64,000 nucleotides of DNA from Doryteuthis pealeii (GCA_023376005.1 CM042148.1:70976176-71040175), one strand, 5' to 3'. Positions 8,412 to 18,480 are shown, numbered from the stretch's first letter. Translations and numbers: made by a program. The notes: generated by a model not told the origin, from the sequence alone.

Positions 8412-9400
8412 TGTTGGTTTGGTATTGTTTGGTGGATTTTACGGCATGTCAAACCTTGTTGGGTTATCTCATACCGAAGACGTTTTGTTCTGTTTATGCT
8501 TGATGGTTATTCAAATATCTTTCAAACACCTATTTCTAAAACTCCTTTTTTCTATTAAACCCTTAGATGGGACCCTAACAGGTACTACCATTCCGGGCCA
8601 GGGTGGACCTAGGAGAAATATTATGAAGAGGTACTCCACATTCCCCAGAATTTTAGAATTGGACATTCGCTATTAGATAGAGTTTAACAAGGACAATACG
8701 ACCCTCAGCTTCCGCCTTCTAGCACATGTATGACAAAAGGGATGGGGCTGACCATAAAGGCATAAGGGTCACGACAATCTTATAGGGGCTTTTGTTTGAC
8801 GTGACCAGCCGATTGATCGGAGGGTGCTTTTCGACCGTCCGTCTAGTCTAAGTAAGGGTCAAAGTGAATTTTTTATTGGCCATCCTTTGGCCTTAAAGCA
8901 AGAGTGCTTGTCCAGTGGAATTGGATCCCTGGTAAAGAGTCCCTCGATAATGAATAATTTGGTTCCTCTGGTAAAGAGTTCTCGGTTCCTGGTAAAGAAT
9001 TCTTTCGATAATGAATCCTTTGTTTCCTCTGGTAATCGTATAAGTCCTTCCTGGTATTGGCAGATGTCCGTCCTCAGTGAGCGTAATTATAATTATTACC
9101 AGTGAGGGGGGTTAAATAGTGTTTCTTCCACGCAGTATGGTTAGTGATTGGTTGCAGGAAACACTCACGTGACCTTGGCAAGTCTATAAATCCAGGTGGG
9201 GAATTAGAGCACACCTTATATACAAAATATTCCAACATAGAGTGGAGTGTTGCATGTAATGGACTGTTCAACCACCAGAATTCCATCCTTAAGCATCGCA
9301 ACTCGCCACCCACGGCCTAACAAGTGGCCCATTAGAGGGGTCTTAGCTCTAGACAGAGGTTCAGTCGATGTATTCTAAGGCCCCAACCGTCAGAGCTGTA
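8412..9400 (-). mobile_element. R-long retroposon-like repeat, split by an LTR
   Basis: Minus-strand copy of the most frequent long repeat in the window. It has a poly-purine tail reading GCCGTAAAATCCACCAAACA on the minus strand, then GGGTTTAATAG-, CATCTAAGGG- and ATTGATCGG-type segments. The 5' part (9243-9400) is displaced by a 373-bp LTR at 8865-9237. There is no conserved frame. A-rich (CAAA)-type 3' ends fit a SINE or truncated LINE, but the class is unknown. Confidence 0.7.
8865..9237 (+). mobile_element. Solo LTR, degenerate, inside R-long
   Basis: Begins TGAATTTTTTATTGGCCATC and ends TATTCCAACA, with TG...CA termini. The 5-bp flanks are CAAAG (8860-8864) and TAGAG (9238-9242), which is a decayed duplication exactly where R-long is interrupted. 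TATAAATCC at about 9185 is a possible TATA box. It is homologous to the LTR at 15086-15395. An internal duplication of about 65 bp lies at 8926-9050. No internal retrotransposon region is present. Confidence 0.7.
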
Positions 9401-9474
9401 ATGTTAATTGGAATATGAATTGATTTTCTTATTTCTTATCATCATCAAGTAACGATAACAGCATGGATTTCCAT

Positions 9475-9476
<2 letters not shown>

Positions 9477-9516
<40 letters not shown>

Positions 9517-9536
9517 ACACACACACACACTCTCTC

Positions 9537-9569
<33 letters not shown>

Positions 9570-9588
9570 GTGTCTCTCTCTCTCTCAC
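9477..9588. repeat. (CT)n(CA)n(CTGT)n compound microsatellite
   Basis: CT, then ACAC, CTGT and CT runs in sequence. Confidence 0.95.
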
Positions 9589-9841
9589 CACCCATTACTA
9601 TCAGTCACCGCCACTGGCAATTCTTCATCATGACATCTAGAATTTGCATAAAGCTGAGTGAAGGTTTTTGAGGCTGGCCGATCCTGGTGTGTCCATACGT
9701 AGGTGTCCTTAGCAGTACATTACTTACGAGTTCGTTTTTGCTTCCCTAGAACAGAATTCATTGTTCATAATACTTGTATGATTTGTGTTATAGGAGTTAA
9801 GTGGCTCTAATTAGACAGAATAAAATAGGTAAAATAAAAAA
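9589..9841. other. Unassigned sequence
   Basis: No repeat shared with other parts of the window and no convincing frame. Confidence 0.4.
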
Positions 9842-10086
9842 GTAAAGTCGTCGGTGTGGCCTAAAATCGATATCAACCAGACAGCGAGTCTATCCCCTTT
9901 TCACTAGCGCTAAACCCAACGAGATTGTTTTTAGCATCTGAGACGGGGCGCCACACCTACCGTCAGCTCCTCACTTTACCTCCCAGATTCCTGTGCTACT
10001 CATACGCTGAATTGGCGAGGACCGGTATCGAACCAGGAACCTTGAGGTTCCCGCCGAACACTCTACCGACTGAGTTAAACCGGCCC
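9842..10086 (-). mobile_element. SINE-A, full length
   Basis: Complete minus-strand copy from GTAAAGTCGTCGGTGTGGCC to the head GGCCGGTTTAACTCAGTCGG, with B-box-like GGTTCGATACC. It is followed by unique sequence and a GA tract. Confidence 0.85.
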
Positions 10087-10180
10087 TAAACATGGATATT
10101 ATTAGGTATAATCTATTAAAAACAACATTGAAACTTACACTTAAATGAATAGAAAGAACTAGGACAGGGTGTTCAACTGA

Positions 10181-10437
10181 AAGAGGAAAGAAAAGAAATA
10201 CGCTAGCGAGAGGGTGGTGAAAAAGAGAGAGATGGTGAGAGAGAGAGAGAGAGACAGAGAGACAGAGAGACAGTGAGAGAAAGGAGCGAGAGAGTGATAG
10301 ATAAGAAAAAGTGAAATGGATAGAGAAGGAAAAAGTGAAAGACAAAGATAAAGAGTAAAGAAGAAAGAATTAGAGAAAGTGAAAGAGAAAGAGAAGATGA
10401 AAGAGAAACTGAAACTGAAAGAGGAAGTTAAAGTGAA

Positions 10438-10471
<34 letters not shown>

Positions 10472-10592
10472 GGGGAAGAGAAAGAGAAAGAGAGACGAAA
10501 GAGAGAGATGAAGAAAGAGAAAGAAGAAGATAGAGATAGAGAAAGAGAAATTGAAACCGAAAAAGAAAGAAACCAAGAGGGAGGGAAGGATG

Positions 10593-10684
<92 letters not shown>

Positions 10685-10819
10685 CAGTGAGAGAAAGAGA
10701 GAGAGAGTTGAAGAGAAAGAGATTGGAGTAGGGAGAAACAGAAACAAAAAGTGAAAGAGAAAGAATAATAGAAAGTGAAAGAGAAAATAATAAGTAAAGA
10801 GATAGAAGCAACCAGAGTG

Positions 10820-10894
<75 letters not shown>
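10181..10894. repeat. Purine (GA/GAAA) tract
   Basis: About 700 bp of almost pure purine on the plus strand, with long (GA)n runs at 10600-10666 and 10825-10893. Long open frames encoding Ser/Leu (minus) or Arg/Glu/Lys (plus) arise from the repeat and are not genes. Confidence 0.9.
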
Positions 10895-10897
<3 letters not shown>

Positions 10898-11200
10898 GAT
10901 ATCAAAAGTAAAGAGAAAATAATAAGGTGAAAAAAAACCCCCCTCTCTCAACGATTAATCTAAAACTGAGGGAAGTAAAGCAAAAGAAAGAAAAGAAGAA
11001 AAAAAAAAGAAGAATTTTAGGTCGGAAATGAGATCCTGATTGATTTGGGGAGCACAGAAAAACTTCTCGAAGGACGAAACTTAATAGAACCTTTGCTTTT
11101 CATGTAATCGCTAAGTCAAATTCAATTACTAGATTGGGCTGCTTGTATCACTGACTTGTTAATATCCCTTAAGAGGCATGAATTCAACTTTCCCAGTATT
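10895..11200. other. Unassigned sequence
   Basis: No recognisable feature. Confidence 0.4.
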
Positions 11201-11378
11201 ATCATCATCATCATGTCACGCAAGCAGCACGGATATCCATGACAATCTCTCGCCAACCTTCCCTATAACTCATTGCCCCTGGGCGGTCTTCTGTGCAGCA
11301 ACCATCATCCTCGCATAGTTGGTCAATGTAGGTCCTTGGTGGGCGACCCACACTAACATATCTATTTGTTGGTTTACC
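11201..11378 (-). mobile_element. LINE-M 3' end with (ATG)n tail
   Basis: The minus strand reads the C-terminal part of a LINE ORF2 (a DMLVWVAHQGPTL reading in one frame; the homologous frame gives VGRPPRTYIDQL-type sequence) and ends in an (ATG)n tail at 11215-11201. The same 3' end occurs at 40639 and 62147. Short trinucleotide tails are typical of RTE-like LINEs, but the clade assignment is inference. Confidence 0.75.
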
Positions 11379-11620
11379 AGGCCGTGGTTATATCTGTACA
11401 CTTGGACCCTAACGAGGCGCCTTGGGAATAAGCTGGATTGGAGCTGCACAAGAATACTGCGTGCAGTCTTGAAAAAGTCGTGGAAACAACACCGCACAGA
11501 AAGTAGCTGGATGGCCACCTGGCCACCATCTCACAAACCATCCGAGAGACGGACTGTGCTGGACACTGCCGGAGAAGCAAGGACGAGCTCATAAGCGACG
11601 TTCTCCTGTGGAAGCTCCCT
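11379..11620 (+). mobile_element. LINE-M inverted 5' segment
   Basis: The plus strand reads the segment just upstream of the preceding fragment in the element (CAGGCCGTGGTTATATCTGT, GGCGCCTTGGGAATAAGCTG, GGACGAGCTCATAAGCGACG) but in opposite orientation. Stops interrupt the frame. With 11201-11378 it forms one 5'-inverted LINE insertion. Confidence 0.75.
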
Positions 11621-11639
11621 GTATATTCCTCCTAAATAC

Positions 11640-12500
11640 GATGATCTAGTATACCGATAGTCAAAAAATTAATTCGTTTGCTGTGTTAGGGTGTCGAATG
11701 TGGATAGACATACCTAGGACATGTGTTTCTCGGAATTTTTTAGATGAGGCTTGATAATTAGTATTATTTAGATTATTCGGACTATGATCTTCATCTTCAT
11801 TGTTATCTGTACAACGTTTCGATCGATGTGCCCTCCGGCCTTCTTCAGGTATTTCTTGACGGATTGGGAACGTTTTCGGACTCGGGAACCTTCTGTTCGA
11901 ACACGGGAAGCTTCTTGTCTCGAGTACGAACAAAAGGTTCCCGAGTCCAAAAAAGTTCGCAAGTCTGTCAAGAAATACATGAAGAAGGCCGGAGGGCACA
12001 TCGGCCGAAACGTTGTATGGATAGCAATGAAGATGAGGACAATAGTCCGAATAATCCAAATAATACTAGGATATGTGGTTTGCTATTAATCGAGGAACTA
12101 ATTCATAGAAAATTCTGAAACCTATCCACGATGTCCTAGTATATCGTTAGTCAAAAAATTAGTTTCATTATTAGAATTAGTTTGCTGTGTAAAACAAATC
12201 GAGTATAAATATTCCGATGAACATGTTTGGTTGTAACTTTTACCAATGGTTTGTTAGTATCGGCGGGTTTCAAAATCCATGAAAAACTGTTGGGGCTATC
12301 TACCGCGGATAACGATGCACTAGTATACAGTTAGTTAAAAAATCAATTTCATTATTACGCTTAATTTGCTGTATGAATCGTATAAGGGTGTCGTCTTTAC
12401 AAAGAACGTAGTTAAACATTCCAAGTACACGTGGTTCGCTATTATCCGCAGATTTCAACATCCACGGAAAAATGTTGAGACCTATTCAGCGTGGATAATG
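11640..12500. repeat. 180-bp tandem repeat, three units, one interrupted
   Basis: CTAGTATAC-type starts recur at about 11646, 12131 and 12311. The last two units are 180 bp apart and share AAAAAATTAGTTTCATTATT-type, TTTGCTGTGT-type and GTGGTTCGCTATTA-type segments. The first unit is interrupted by the foldback at 11757-12068. Confidence 0.75.
11757..12068. repeat. Foldback element, arms about 150 bp
   Basis: Left arm TAGTATTATTTAGATTATTC...TTCGATCGATGTGCCCTCCG and right arm CGGAGGGCACATCGGCCGAA...GAATAATCCAAATAATACTA are reverse complements with scattered mismatches, meeting near 11912. It is related to the single arm at 5423-5590. Short open frames on both strands are shadows of the inverted repeat. 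Confidence 0.85.
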
Positions 12501-13369
12501 AAGACTTAATGCATGTGTAATAATAAAGACCCTTCATCAGTGAATGTCGAAAACAACTTAAGAGTATTAATACCGATCCCTCTTCTCTGCCCCTTCCTCC
12601 CTCCCATCCAGACCGCTATGGTCCCCTTCTTTTTGAACGCTGGCAAATTAGATTAAAAAGGTCCACTTGTGTCCACTCCAAATGGTATTAAGATGCTATC
12701 CTTGTGATCTTAATTTGACTTTCCAGTCCTGATACTCAGACCTGACGCAGTCGCTGATTTGTCTGTCTGTCTGTCAGTCTGGAGACGAGTGTTGGCTGGT
12801 CGGCCAGTAACATTTAGTGAGGGGGAAGAGCATGACTTCGCTGGCTGGTTGAGTGTCGTACGGGTCCTGAGACAATCTGGAATTTGACAACCCGCAGTGG
12901 AAGTGGAGCCAGACATGAGGGAAATTTTGCCCGTGGGTGACATGCAGAATCTGACACGTTCTTTTGCCGCCTCATTTTTAGGCTTTGATTTTTGTCTGTC
13001 TAATTGTAAATAACTTTCCTGAGTGCATTTTCAAGGAGTAAAGTTGTGTTTGAGAAACTGATTAGGATAATCGCTTTCTTCCAACTTCAAGGTCCGACGA
13101 CAAACTTTTCCCGTCCTGTAACAATATTCCTGCAGTTTTCTGCATTCAACTCGACCACAGCTTCCAAGAATTGTTCGCCCCTTTTCTCGGTCGTGCTTGT
13201 TTTTATGCACAACGCGATCTGGAAAAAGTTACATATTTGCAAATTTACTCTCGTTATATCTCTTGGCTTCGAGATCGCTACAAAAAGTTCAGTGACCGAG
13301 TCTAGAGGGAGATATTATGGTGCAGTGAGTTTCTGAGCGTACATAAGTGACTTTTTGTCAGACAAGATT
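12501..13369. other. Unassigned, apparently single-copy sequence
   Basis: Of more balanced composition than the surroundings, with (GTCT)n at about 12760-12775. Short frames (12710-12943 minus, 13046-13336 plus) show no family I recognise. It could hold an unrecognised exon or regulatory DNA. Confidence 0.35.
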
Positions 13370-13377
13370 AATTTTAC

Positions 13378-13829
13378 GGTAATTTTCACCTTTAGTTGTT
13401 AAAATTCCTCGCATAAAATTGTGCGTGTGCATTATCTGAAATGAACTTAATTGTTATTAAGAACACATTTTATGATATTTTTTTGTTAAAACATACAATT
13501 GTATTGTTTTTGAAACGATTCTAACATTTGTATATTTCGCACGGACACATTCAAAATGGCTACCGTCTTGTTTCAAAGTGAAAGTCAGTTGGCTAAATTC
13601 CTAGCATAAAATTATCTGAAATGAACTTAATTGTTATTAAGAAACATTTTATGATATTTTTGTGTTAAAGCATGCAGTTGTATTGTTTTCGAAAAAGTTT
13701 CTAAGATTTGTTTATTTCGCACGGAGACTTTGAAAATAGCTACCGGCTTAGTTCAAAGTGAAAGTCAAGGGAGGTTACTCTAATTGCCTTATTTGCTAGG
13801 AATTTTAACAACTAAAGGTGAAATTTACC
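13378..13829. mobile_element. MITE-B, complete, 452 bp
   Basis: Terminal inverted repeats of about 35 bp start GGTAATTTTCACCTTTAGTT and end ACTAAAGGTGAAATTTACC. The 8-bp duplication AATTTTAC flanks it at 13370-13377 and 13830-13837. Inside are two tandem copies, about 192 bp apart, of a segment containing ATGAACTTAATTGTTATTAA and GCTACCG. There is no coding capacity. A second copy of identical length is at 33869-34320. Confidence 0.88.
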
Positions 13830-13963
13830 AATTTTACTCTTTAAAAATTAAAATTTTGTCGTGAAGTACATTTATTTTAAAATGTTGGCTTCTCTGGTTT
13901 GTTTTTATCTTGTTTTTTAATCCCGATAGTCAGGTTTAAATACTCACCACCCGTTAAAAATAA

Positions 13964-14254
13964 GGACCATATGACCTTTAGGCACCCCTTATTGATCTCG
14001 ATTAAGAAAGGACATGTTTTTCATTTACACCGTCGATATCCGGTTATTTTAACAGACGGCTTTTAGATTTAAAAAAATTATAAACCTAACCCCTAAACCT
14101 AACCCCTAACCCCAACTTCTAACCCTAGCCCCAATTTCTAACCCTAACCCCTAGCCCTAAACCCTAACAAACAACCGGATATTGACGATGTAAATGAAAA
14201 ACATGTCCTTTCTTAATCGAGATCAAAAAGGGGTGCCTAAAGGTAATATGGTCC
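13964..14254. mobile_element. MITE-A copy 1, foldback with telomere-like loop
   Basis: The inverted termini of about 85-90 bp start GGACCATATGACCTTTAGGC. The 8-bp duplication AAAAATAA is at 13956-13963 and 14255-14262. The loop (about 14085-14170) holds ACCCCTAAC/CTAACCC units in CCCTAA orientation. It is 291 bp long and non-coding. Confidence 0.88.
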
Positions 14255-14401
14255 AAAAATAATTAACATGAAATAGAAATTAAGAAGTGTTATCTGACGA
14301 GGGGTAAGCATATTCTATATCTCTGGAAATTGACAATTATGTATCTCTCTACTGTTAGACTCCAGTCGTCGTCATCTAGGGAAGGGAGACTCCTGGGATA
14401 T

Positions 14402-14482
14402 ACCATGTGTTCATTTCTTCTTTCTTTCTATTCTTTTCCTGTCGGTTATTTCCATCCTTTCTTTTTTTTCTGTGAATTATTT

Positions 14483-14529
<47 letters not shown>

Positions 14530-14695
14530 CTCTCTCTGGATTTCTCATATTCTTTTTTTTTATTTCTTCTCATTTTTTTTCTTTTCATGTTCCTCCTTTC
14601 CTCCTTTACTTCTTTACTTTTACTGTTACTTTCTCTCTTTCTTTATCTATATCATTTTACATTTCTATCTTTCTTTTCTTTTCCCCCTGTCACCT

Positions 14696-14743
<48 letters not shown>

Positions 14744-14745
14744 AT
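14402..14745. repeat. (TTTC)n pyrimidine tract
   Basis: Pure TTTC runs at about 14480-14530 and 14693-14743 with degenerate pyrimidine sequence between. Long Phe/Leu/Ser frames are repeat artefacts. Confidence 0.9.
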
Positions 14746-14789
14746 ATATATAATACAGTTTCCTAAGTTTATAAATAAAGAGTTCTAGA

Positions 14790-14890
14790 TATCGGAAAGT
14801 GAACATGATAATGTGACTTGAATTTGAACCCGGTTACTACGATTTTACAATCCTACACGTTAGACACTACGCCAAGGGGGCTCTCCCGGG
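14790..14890 (-). mobile_element. SINE-D head (tRNA-like)
   Basis: The minus strand reads CTTGGCGTAGTGTCTAACG (A box) and GGGTTCAAATTC (B box). The same head lies at 17427, 25981 and 52041-52203. Confidence 0.65.
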
Positions 14891-15003
14891 ATAAAGGACT
14901 GTATAAATGTAATTAAATTAAACTGATTAAATCAATATAATTTTAAAAAAAACAACAGCAAACATTGATACTCTCTAAAATATACATATTAGAATAATAT
15001 GCC

Positions 15004-15004
<1 letters not shown>

Positions 15005-15036
<32 letters not shown>
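15005..15036. repeat. (TA)n microsatellite
   Basis: TA repeats. Confidence 0.9.
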
Positions 15037-15041
<5 letters not shown>

Positions 15042-15085
15042 AGAATAAGAAATATATGTATACATGGACACGCATACAAACGCAC

Positions 15086-15395
15086 TGTTACGATTTTTGT
15101 GACCATCCCTTAGGCTTCAAGCAATAGCGCTGTCCAGCGGAGATCCTTTGTGTAAAGCAGAGCGCGATCCTTAGTGTAGAATCCTATTTGGTTGTTCCTT
15201 GGTGCTCCCCAGTCTTGCAGGTCCTTTGTCAATGTTTGCAAATGGACGTCTGTCTGTATCAGCGATTAAGTAGTTAACCAGCCAGGTATTCGGGCTATTG
15301 ATTGGGCTGAGGTTTAAACCACGTGACCTCGCTTAGGCTATAGATTTAAGTGGTGTATTGCAGTACATCTTATCATATACCAACATAATCCAACA
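15086..15395 (+). mobile_element. Solo LTR, 310 bp, with 5-bp target duplication
   Basis: Begins TGTTACGATTTTTGTGACCA and ends CATAATCCAACA. The 5-bp duplication CGCAC is at 15081-15085 and 15396-15400. TG...CA ends and a TGTTACG start are usual in Ty3/gypsy-type LTRs. CACGTGACCTCG near 15321 is shared with the LTR at 8865. A TATA-like CTATAGATTTAAG lies near 15340. There are no primer-binding site, polypurine tract or coding remnants around it. Confidence 0.82.
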
Positions 15396-15400
15396 CGCAC

Positions 15401-15746
15401 ACAGTCGTGTGTATGTTTGTTTAGTGGTAATAGATCCGCAAGACTAGCTTGCTAAATATTACATTATGATGGAACATATTTTTCGCAACGGTACTAAACC
15501 ACTATGTGAAAATGCAGCCAGCTACATTCAGTTGATGTGTTGCTTTTCTGTGGTGATAACCATTACACGTTGAGCGCCTCCACTGCACATTGTCAGAAGA
15601 ATGCTGTCAGATAATCTTATTCAGCTAAAACTGGGTGTATAATCTTATCTTTAATTTCTGATAGATCATATATACCTAGCATTGGTCAACTATTTGCGCA
15701 CATAAAGTTTGTATCACGCATATAGTGCAATCTCCTATTATTAGAT

Positions 15747-15748
<2 letters not shown>
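15401..15748. other. Unassigned sequence
   Basis: Short SINE-like bits only, such as a SINE-B-like head near 15555-15582 on the minus strand. No gene. Confidence 0.35.

Positions 15749-15830
<82 letters not shown>
15749..15830. repeat. Self-complementary microsatellite (AC)n(AT)n(GT)n
   Basis: About 15 AC, 10 AT and 15 GT units in succession, so the whole block is an almost perfect palindrome of about 80 bp. Confidence 0.95.
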
Positions 15831-15832
<2 letters not shown>

Positions 15833-15949
15833 TTAATTACATGGCTATTTGTCAGCCACCTATAGGTTCCATGCACGTCTTTACATGCCAATCCTCGAGC
15901 AGAACAAGAAAGATTTTAGGAATCGAAAACAAATATATATCCATTTATT

Positions 15950-16117
15950 ATTATTATTATTATATTATTATTATTATTATTGAGTTTTACATACCCGGAG
16001 GCTGAGTTACAGCAATTCTCCTTAGGTCTCCAGGACTCTTCTGAGTATTCTATCTGATCTTATCAGTGCTGTAATTTGGATGGGCTCGAATCTTCTTATT
16101 TCCAATTCACCCAATCA

Positions 16118-16166
<49 letters not shown>
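15950..16166 (-). mobile_element. LINE-N 3' fragment between two (ATT)n tracts
   Basis: The minus strand at 16116-15981 reads the LINE-N end (CTCAGAAGAGTCCTGGAGAC). (ATT)n flanks it at 15950-15980 (its tail) and 16117-16166. Confidence 0.8.
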
Positions 16167-16169
<3 letters not shown>

Positions 16170-16392
16170 ATAGCTCTATTACAGATATTGTGCAATCTCC
16201 TGATAATACCGAAAATATTGGCCCACTACTAACTTACCAAGTGGGTATGATAACCCTGCCCCGTTGTAATACATATATTTAGATACATTTATTCATTTTA
16301 TAGATATATTTTATGTATATATGTTATGTATATATGTGCGTGGGCGTGAGTGTGTGAACATGTGTGCGTACGTGCGTATACAAGATATAAAT

Positions 16393-16397
<5 letters not shown>

Positions 16398-16456
<59 letters not shown>
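16398..16456. repeat. (GA)n microsatellite
   Basis: GA repeats with one break, ending in GGGGGGG. Confidence 0.95.
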
Positions 16457-16457
<1 letters not shown>

Positions 16458-16725
16458 TTCACACTTTGACAACAGTCAGCCGGAACGCCAACGAAGAAAA
16501 AGTTGAGAATGCCAAGGAAAATGGCAAGGCGAACGGAGGTGTCAAACGCGCCTTGAATTTAATTTATTCTCTTCTCTTGATTTTCGCGCGCGTGCCGCCG
16601 TCAGCCCTTCCCGTCGTCCTTTGCTGGCACGTAGGGCGATGCTAGAAAACTGTGCCAAATAGGATCACACCGTTTACCTGCCTTTTGCAGGTGTCTTCAC
16701 GTGAGACAAGGCCGCAGTTTTTTTT
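16457..16725. promoter_or_regulatory. CpG-rich, single-copy patch, possible regulatory DNA
   Basis: GC-richer than its surroundings, with CpG-dense CGCGCGCGTGCCGCCGTC near 16585 and an E-box TCACGTGA near 16697. It is not shared with other parts of the window. No frame or TATA box fixes a start, so the role is a guess. Confidence 0.3.
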
Positions 16726-16976
16726 TTCTCCCTCTTCTTTCAACGGGATTTACACTCCGAGCAAAAATAAATAAATAAATAAAATAAAATAAAATAAAAT
16801 AAATAAATAAATGAAATAATAATGATAAAAAGATAATACTACAATTCAGTTTTGATAACGTTTTTTTTATTTGTTTATTGTCATTTTATCTGTTTATTCA
16901 TTTAAATTTTTTGGAATTTGGGGATCATATTTCTTTTTCTTATGTTTATTGGTTTATTATTATGAATTGGGTAATC

Positions 16977-16989
<13 letters not shown>

Positions 16990-17011
<22 letters not shown>

Positions 17012-17081
17012 TAATAATAATACCAACAACAAAAACAATAACAGCAATAATAATGATAATAATAATAATAATAATAATAAC
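16990..17081. repeat. (AAT)n/(AAC)n microsatellite
   Basis: Imperfect AAT, AAC and AATGAT units leading into a LINE-N fragment. Confidence 0.9.
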
Positions 17082-17265
17082 TTGTAATCTCGTGGATTTT
17101 GCCACCCCAATGGATCACAGAGTAAAAATGTAAGAAAACGAAAAGATACACAAATACTTGGAACCTTGACAGAGAACTGAAAACCGGTGGAACATGAAGG
17201 TAAAGGTCATACTAATTTTTGTTGGTGCCCTTTAAATCGGTCCTTAAGGGTTTGGAAAATATTCT
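17082..17265 (+). pseudogene. LINE-N ORF2 fragment
   Basis: CTTGTAATCTCGTGGATTTT (LVDFA-type), CTTGGAACCTTGACAGAGAA (LDLARE-type) and GTTGGTGCCC (VGA-type) appear in the usual order, with frame breaks. Confidence 0.65.
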
Positions 17266-17426
17266 GTGTGAACGTCAGTATAGCTGTGGTCTGAGCGGTC
17301 TCAAATCAAATTATTTCTAACTATCCAAGTCTTTATTGTAGATTTTTAGGGATTCTTCTAAGGGCTCCGATTAATATTATTGTTTCTGCTTCTTGCAAGT
17401 ATTTCCCACTATTATTGTTTCGAGAG

Positions 17427-17516
17427 AGTCACCTTGGCGTAGTGGTTAACGCGCTGGACTTCGACATGATAATAAACGGATTTGAATTCCTGTCGCATTA
17501 TTATATTCACTTTCGA
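17427..17516 (+). mobile_element. SINE-D head (tRNA-like)
   Basis: CTTGGCGTAGTGGTTAACGC (A box) and GGATTTGAATTCCTG (B box). The rest of the element is missing and LINE-T follows directly. Confidence 0.7.
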
Positions 17517-17553
<37 letters not shown>

Positions 17554-17955
17554 GCTGTCCATCGTATCCGATGATGACGCCACGCGAATCCTTTTCCTCC
17601 AATTTAATCGGTCTCTGGTTGCGTCTTGCCAACTGCCTGAGGGGATATTCAAGTCCTTCAGGTTTCTTTTGATGTTGTCTTTCTACCTGAGCTTTGGTCT
17701 ACCAATTCTATGTGATCCCTCTCTCAGTTCAGAGTACAGAATCTGCTTTGGTAGTTTGTCATCCCCAAGTCTGTTTAAGTGACCAGCCCATCTCAGGTTG
17801 CGCTGGACAAGTATTTCATGCATGCTAGGGAGTCCAGTTCTTTTCAGGATGGTCCCGTTTGAAACATGTTGCCACCACCTGACATTTAATATGCTGCGCA
17901 AACAACCTAGGGAAAGGTATGAACCCACTTCACCCTGCATTCTGAGTGAGGGCAA
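17517..17955 (-). pseudogene. LINE-T ORF2 C-terminal fragment with (AGT)n tail
   Basis: A minus-strand open stretch at 17955-17683 (about 90 residues) contains CLRSILNVRWWQHVSN, LQRNLRWAGHL-type and GRPKLR motifs. This is the conserved zinc-knuckle-like tail that follows the reverse transcriptase in many invertebrate LINE ORF2 proteins. After a stop at GRPKLR* the same protein similarity continues (KDLNIPSGSWQDATRDRLNW) to about 17600, and the element ends in (AGT)n at 17551-17517. 5'-truncated and inactive. Confidence 0.75.
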
Positions 17956-17979
17956 GTCTCATCAGGACTCATCTGAGGA

Positions 17980-18211
17980 AACTTTGGAATATGAAGGTGA
18001 AGGTCTTACCGATTGTAATTGGTGCCCTTGGAACGATACCCAAAGCTCTGGAAAAGAATTGGAAATCAGAAGAAGAATCGAGACCATCCAAACTACAGCA
18101 CTATTGGGATCGGCTAGAATACTCAGAAGAGTCCTAAAGACCTGAGGAGACTTGCTGTCACTCAGCCTCCGGTGAACCACCAGCTACGACAGGTGTGAAA
18201 ACTAATAATAA
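17980..18211 (+). mobile_element. LINE-N 3' fragment
   Basis: AACTTTGGAATATGAAGGTG through TTGTAATTGGTGCCCTTGGA to CTCAGAAGAGTCCTAAAGAC and a short (AAT)n. It retains an open frame of about 50 codons (GTIPKALEKN type). Confidence 0.75.
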
Positions 18212-18419
18212 TAATACAGACTCCAGCGAAAGACCATCAGCTAATGCTGATGTGAAAACTCCAAAGAAGTAAATAATAATAATAATAATAATAATAATTA
18301 ATAATAAAACTGCACTGCTGCAATCTGTCAGAATACTCAGAAGAGTCCTGGAGACCTGAGGAGACTTGCTATCACTCAGACTCCAGTGAAAGACCATCAG
18401 CTAATGCTCAAAAGGAGTA

Positions 18420-18480
<61 letters not shown>
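18212..18480 (+). mobile_element. Two further LINE-N 3' ends stacked on (AAT)n
   Basis: The last roughly 70 bp of LINE-N is at 18215-18270 and a copy of about 110 bp at 18308-18420, each ending in (AAT)n (18271-18307, 18421-18480). Confidence 0.75.

Noticed and set aside
10159..10951. Minus-strand frames of up to 248 codons of Ser/Leu repeats
   Set aside because: Translation of (GA)n/(CT)n. No complex sequence is conserved.
11711..11740. Another hammerhead (minus-strand GAGAAACACATGTCC)
   Set aside because: The GAAACACATGTC word is there, but no CTGATGA-like box or stem II can be placed upstream.
11595..12118. Overlapping frames on both strands with similar peptides (RPKRC, EEGRRAHR)
   Set aside because: They are the two arms of one inverted repeat read in opposite directions, not two genes.
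13480..14160. Chromosome end or telomere because of CCCTAA repeats
   Set aside because: The repeats are short and degenerate, sit in the loop of a 291-bp MITE with an 8-bp duplication, and recur at five other internal sites.
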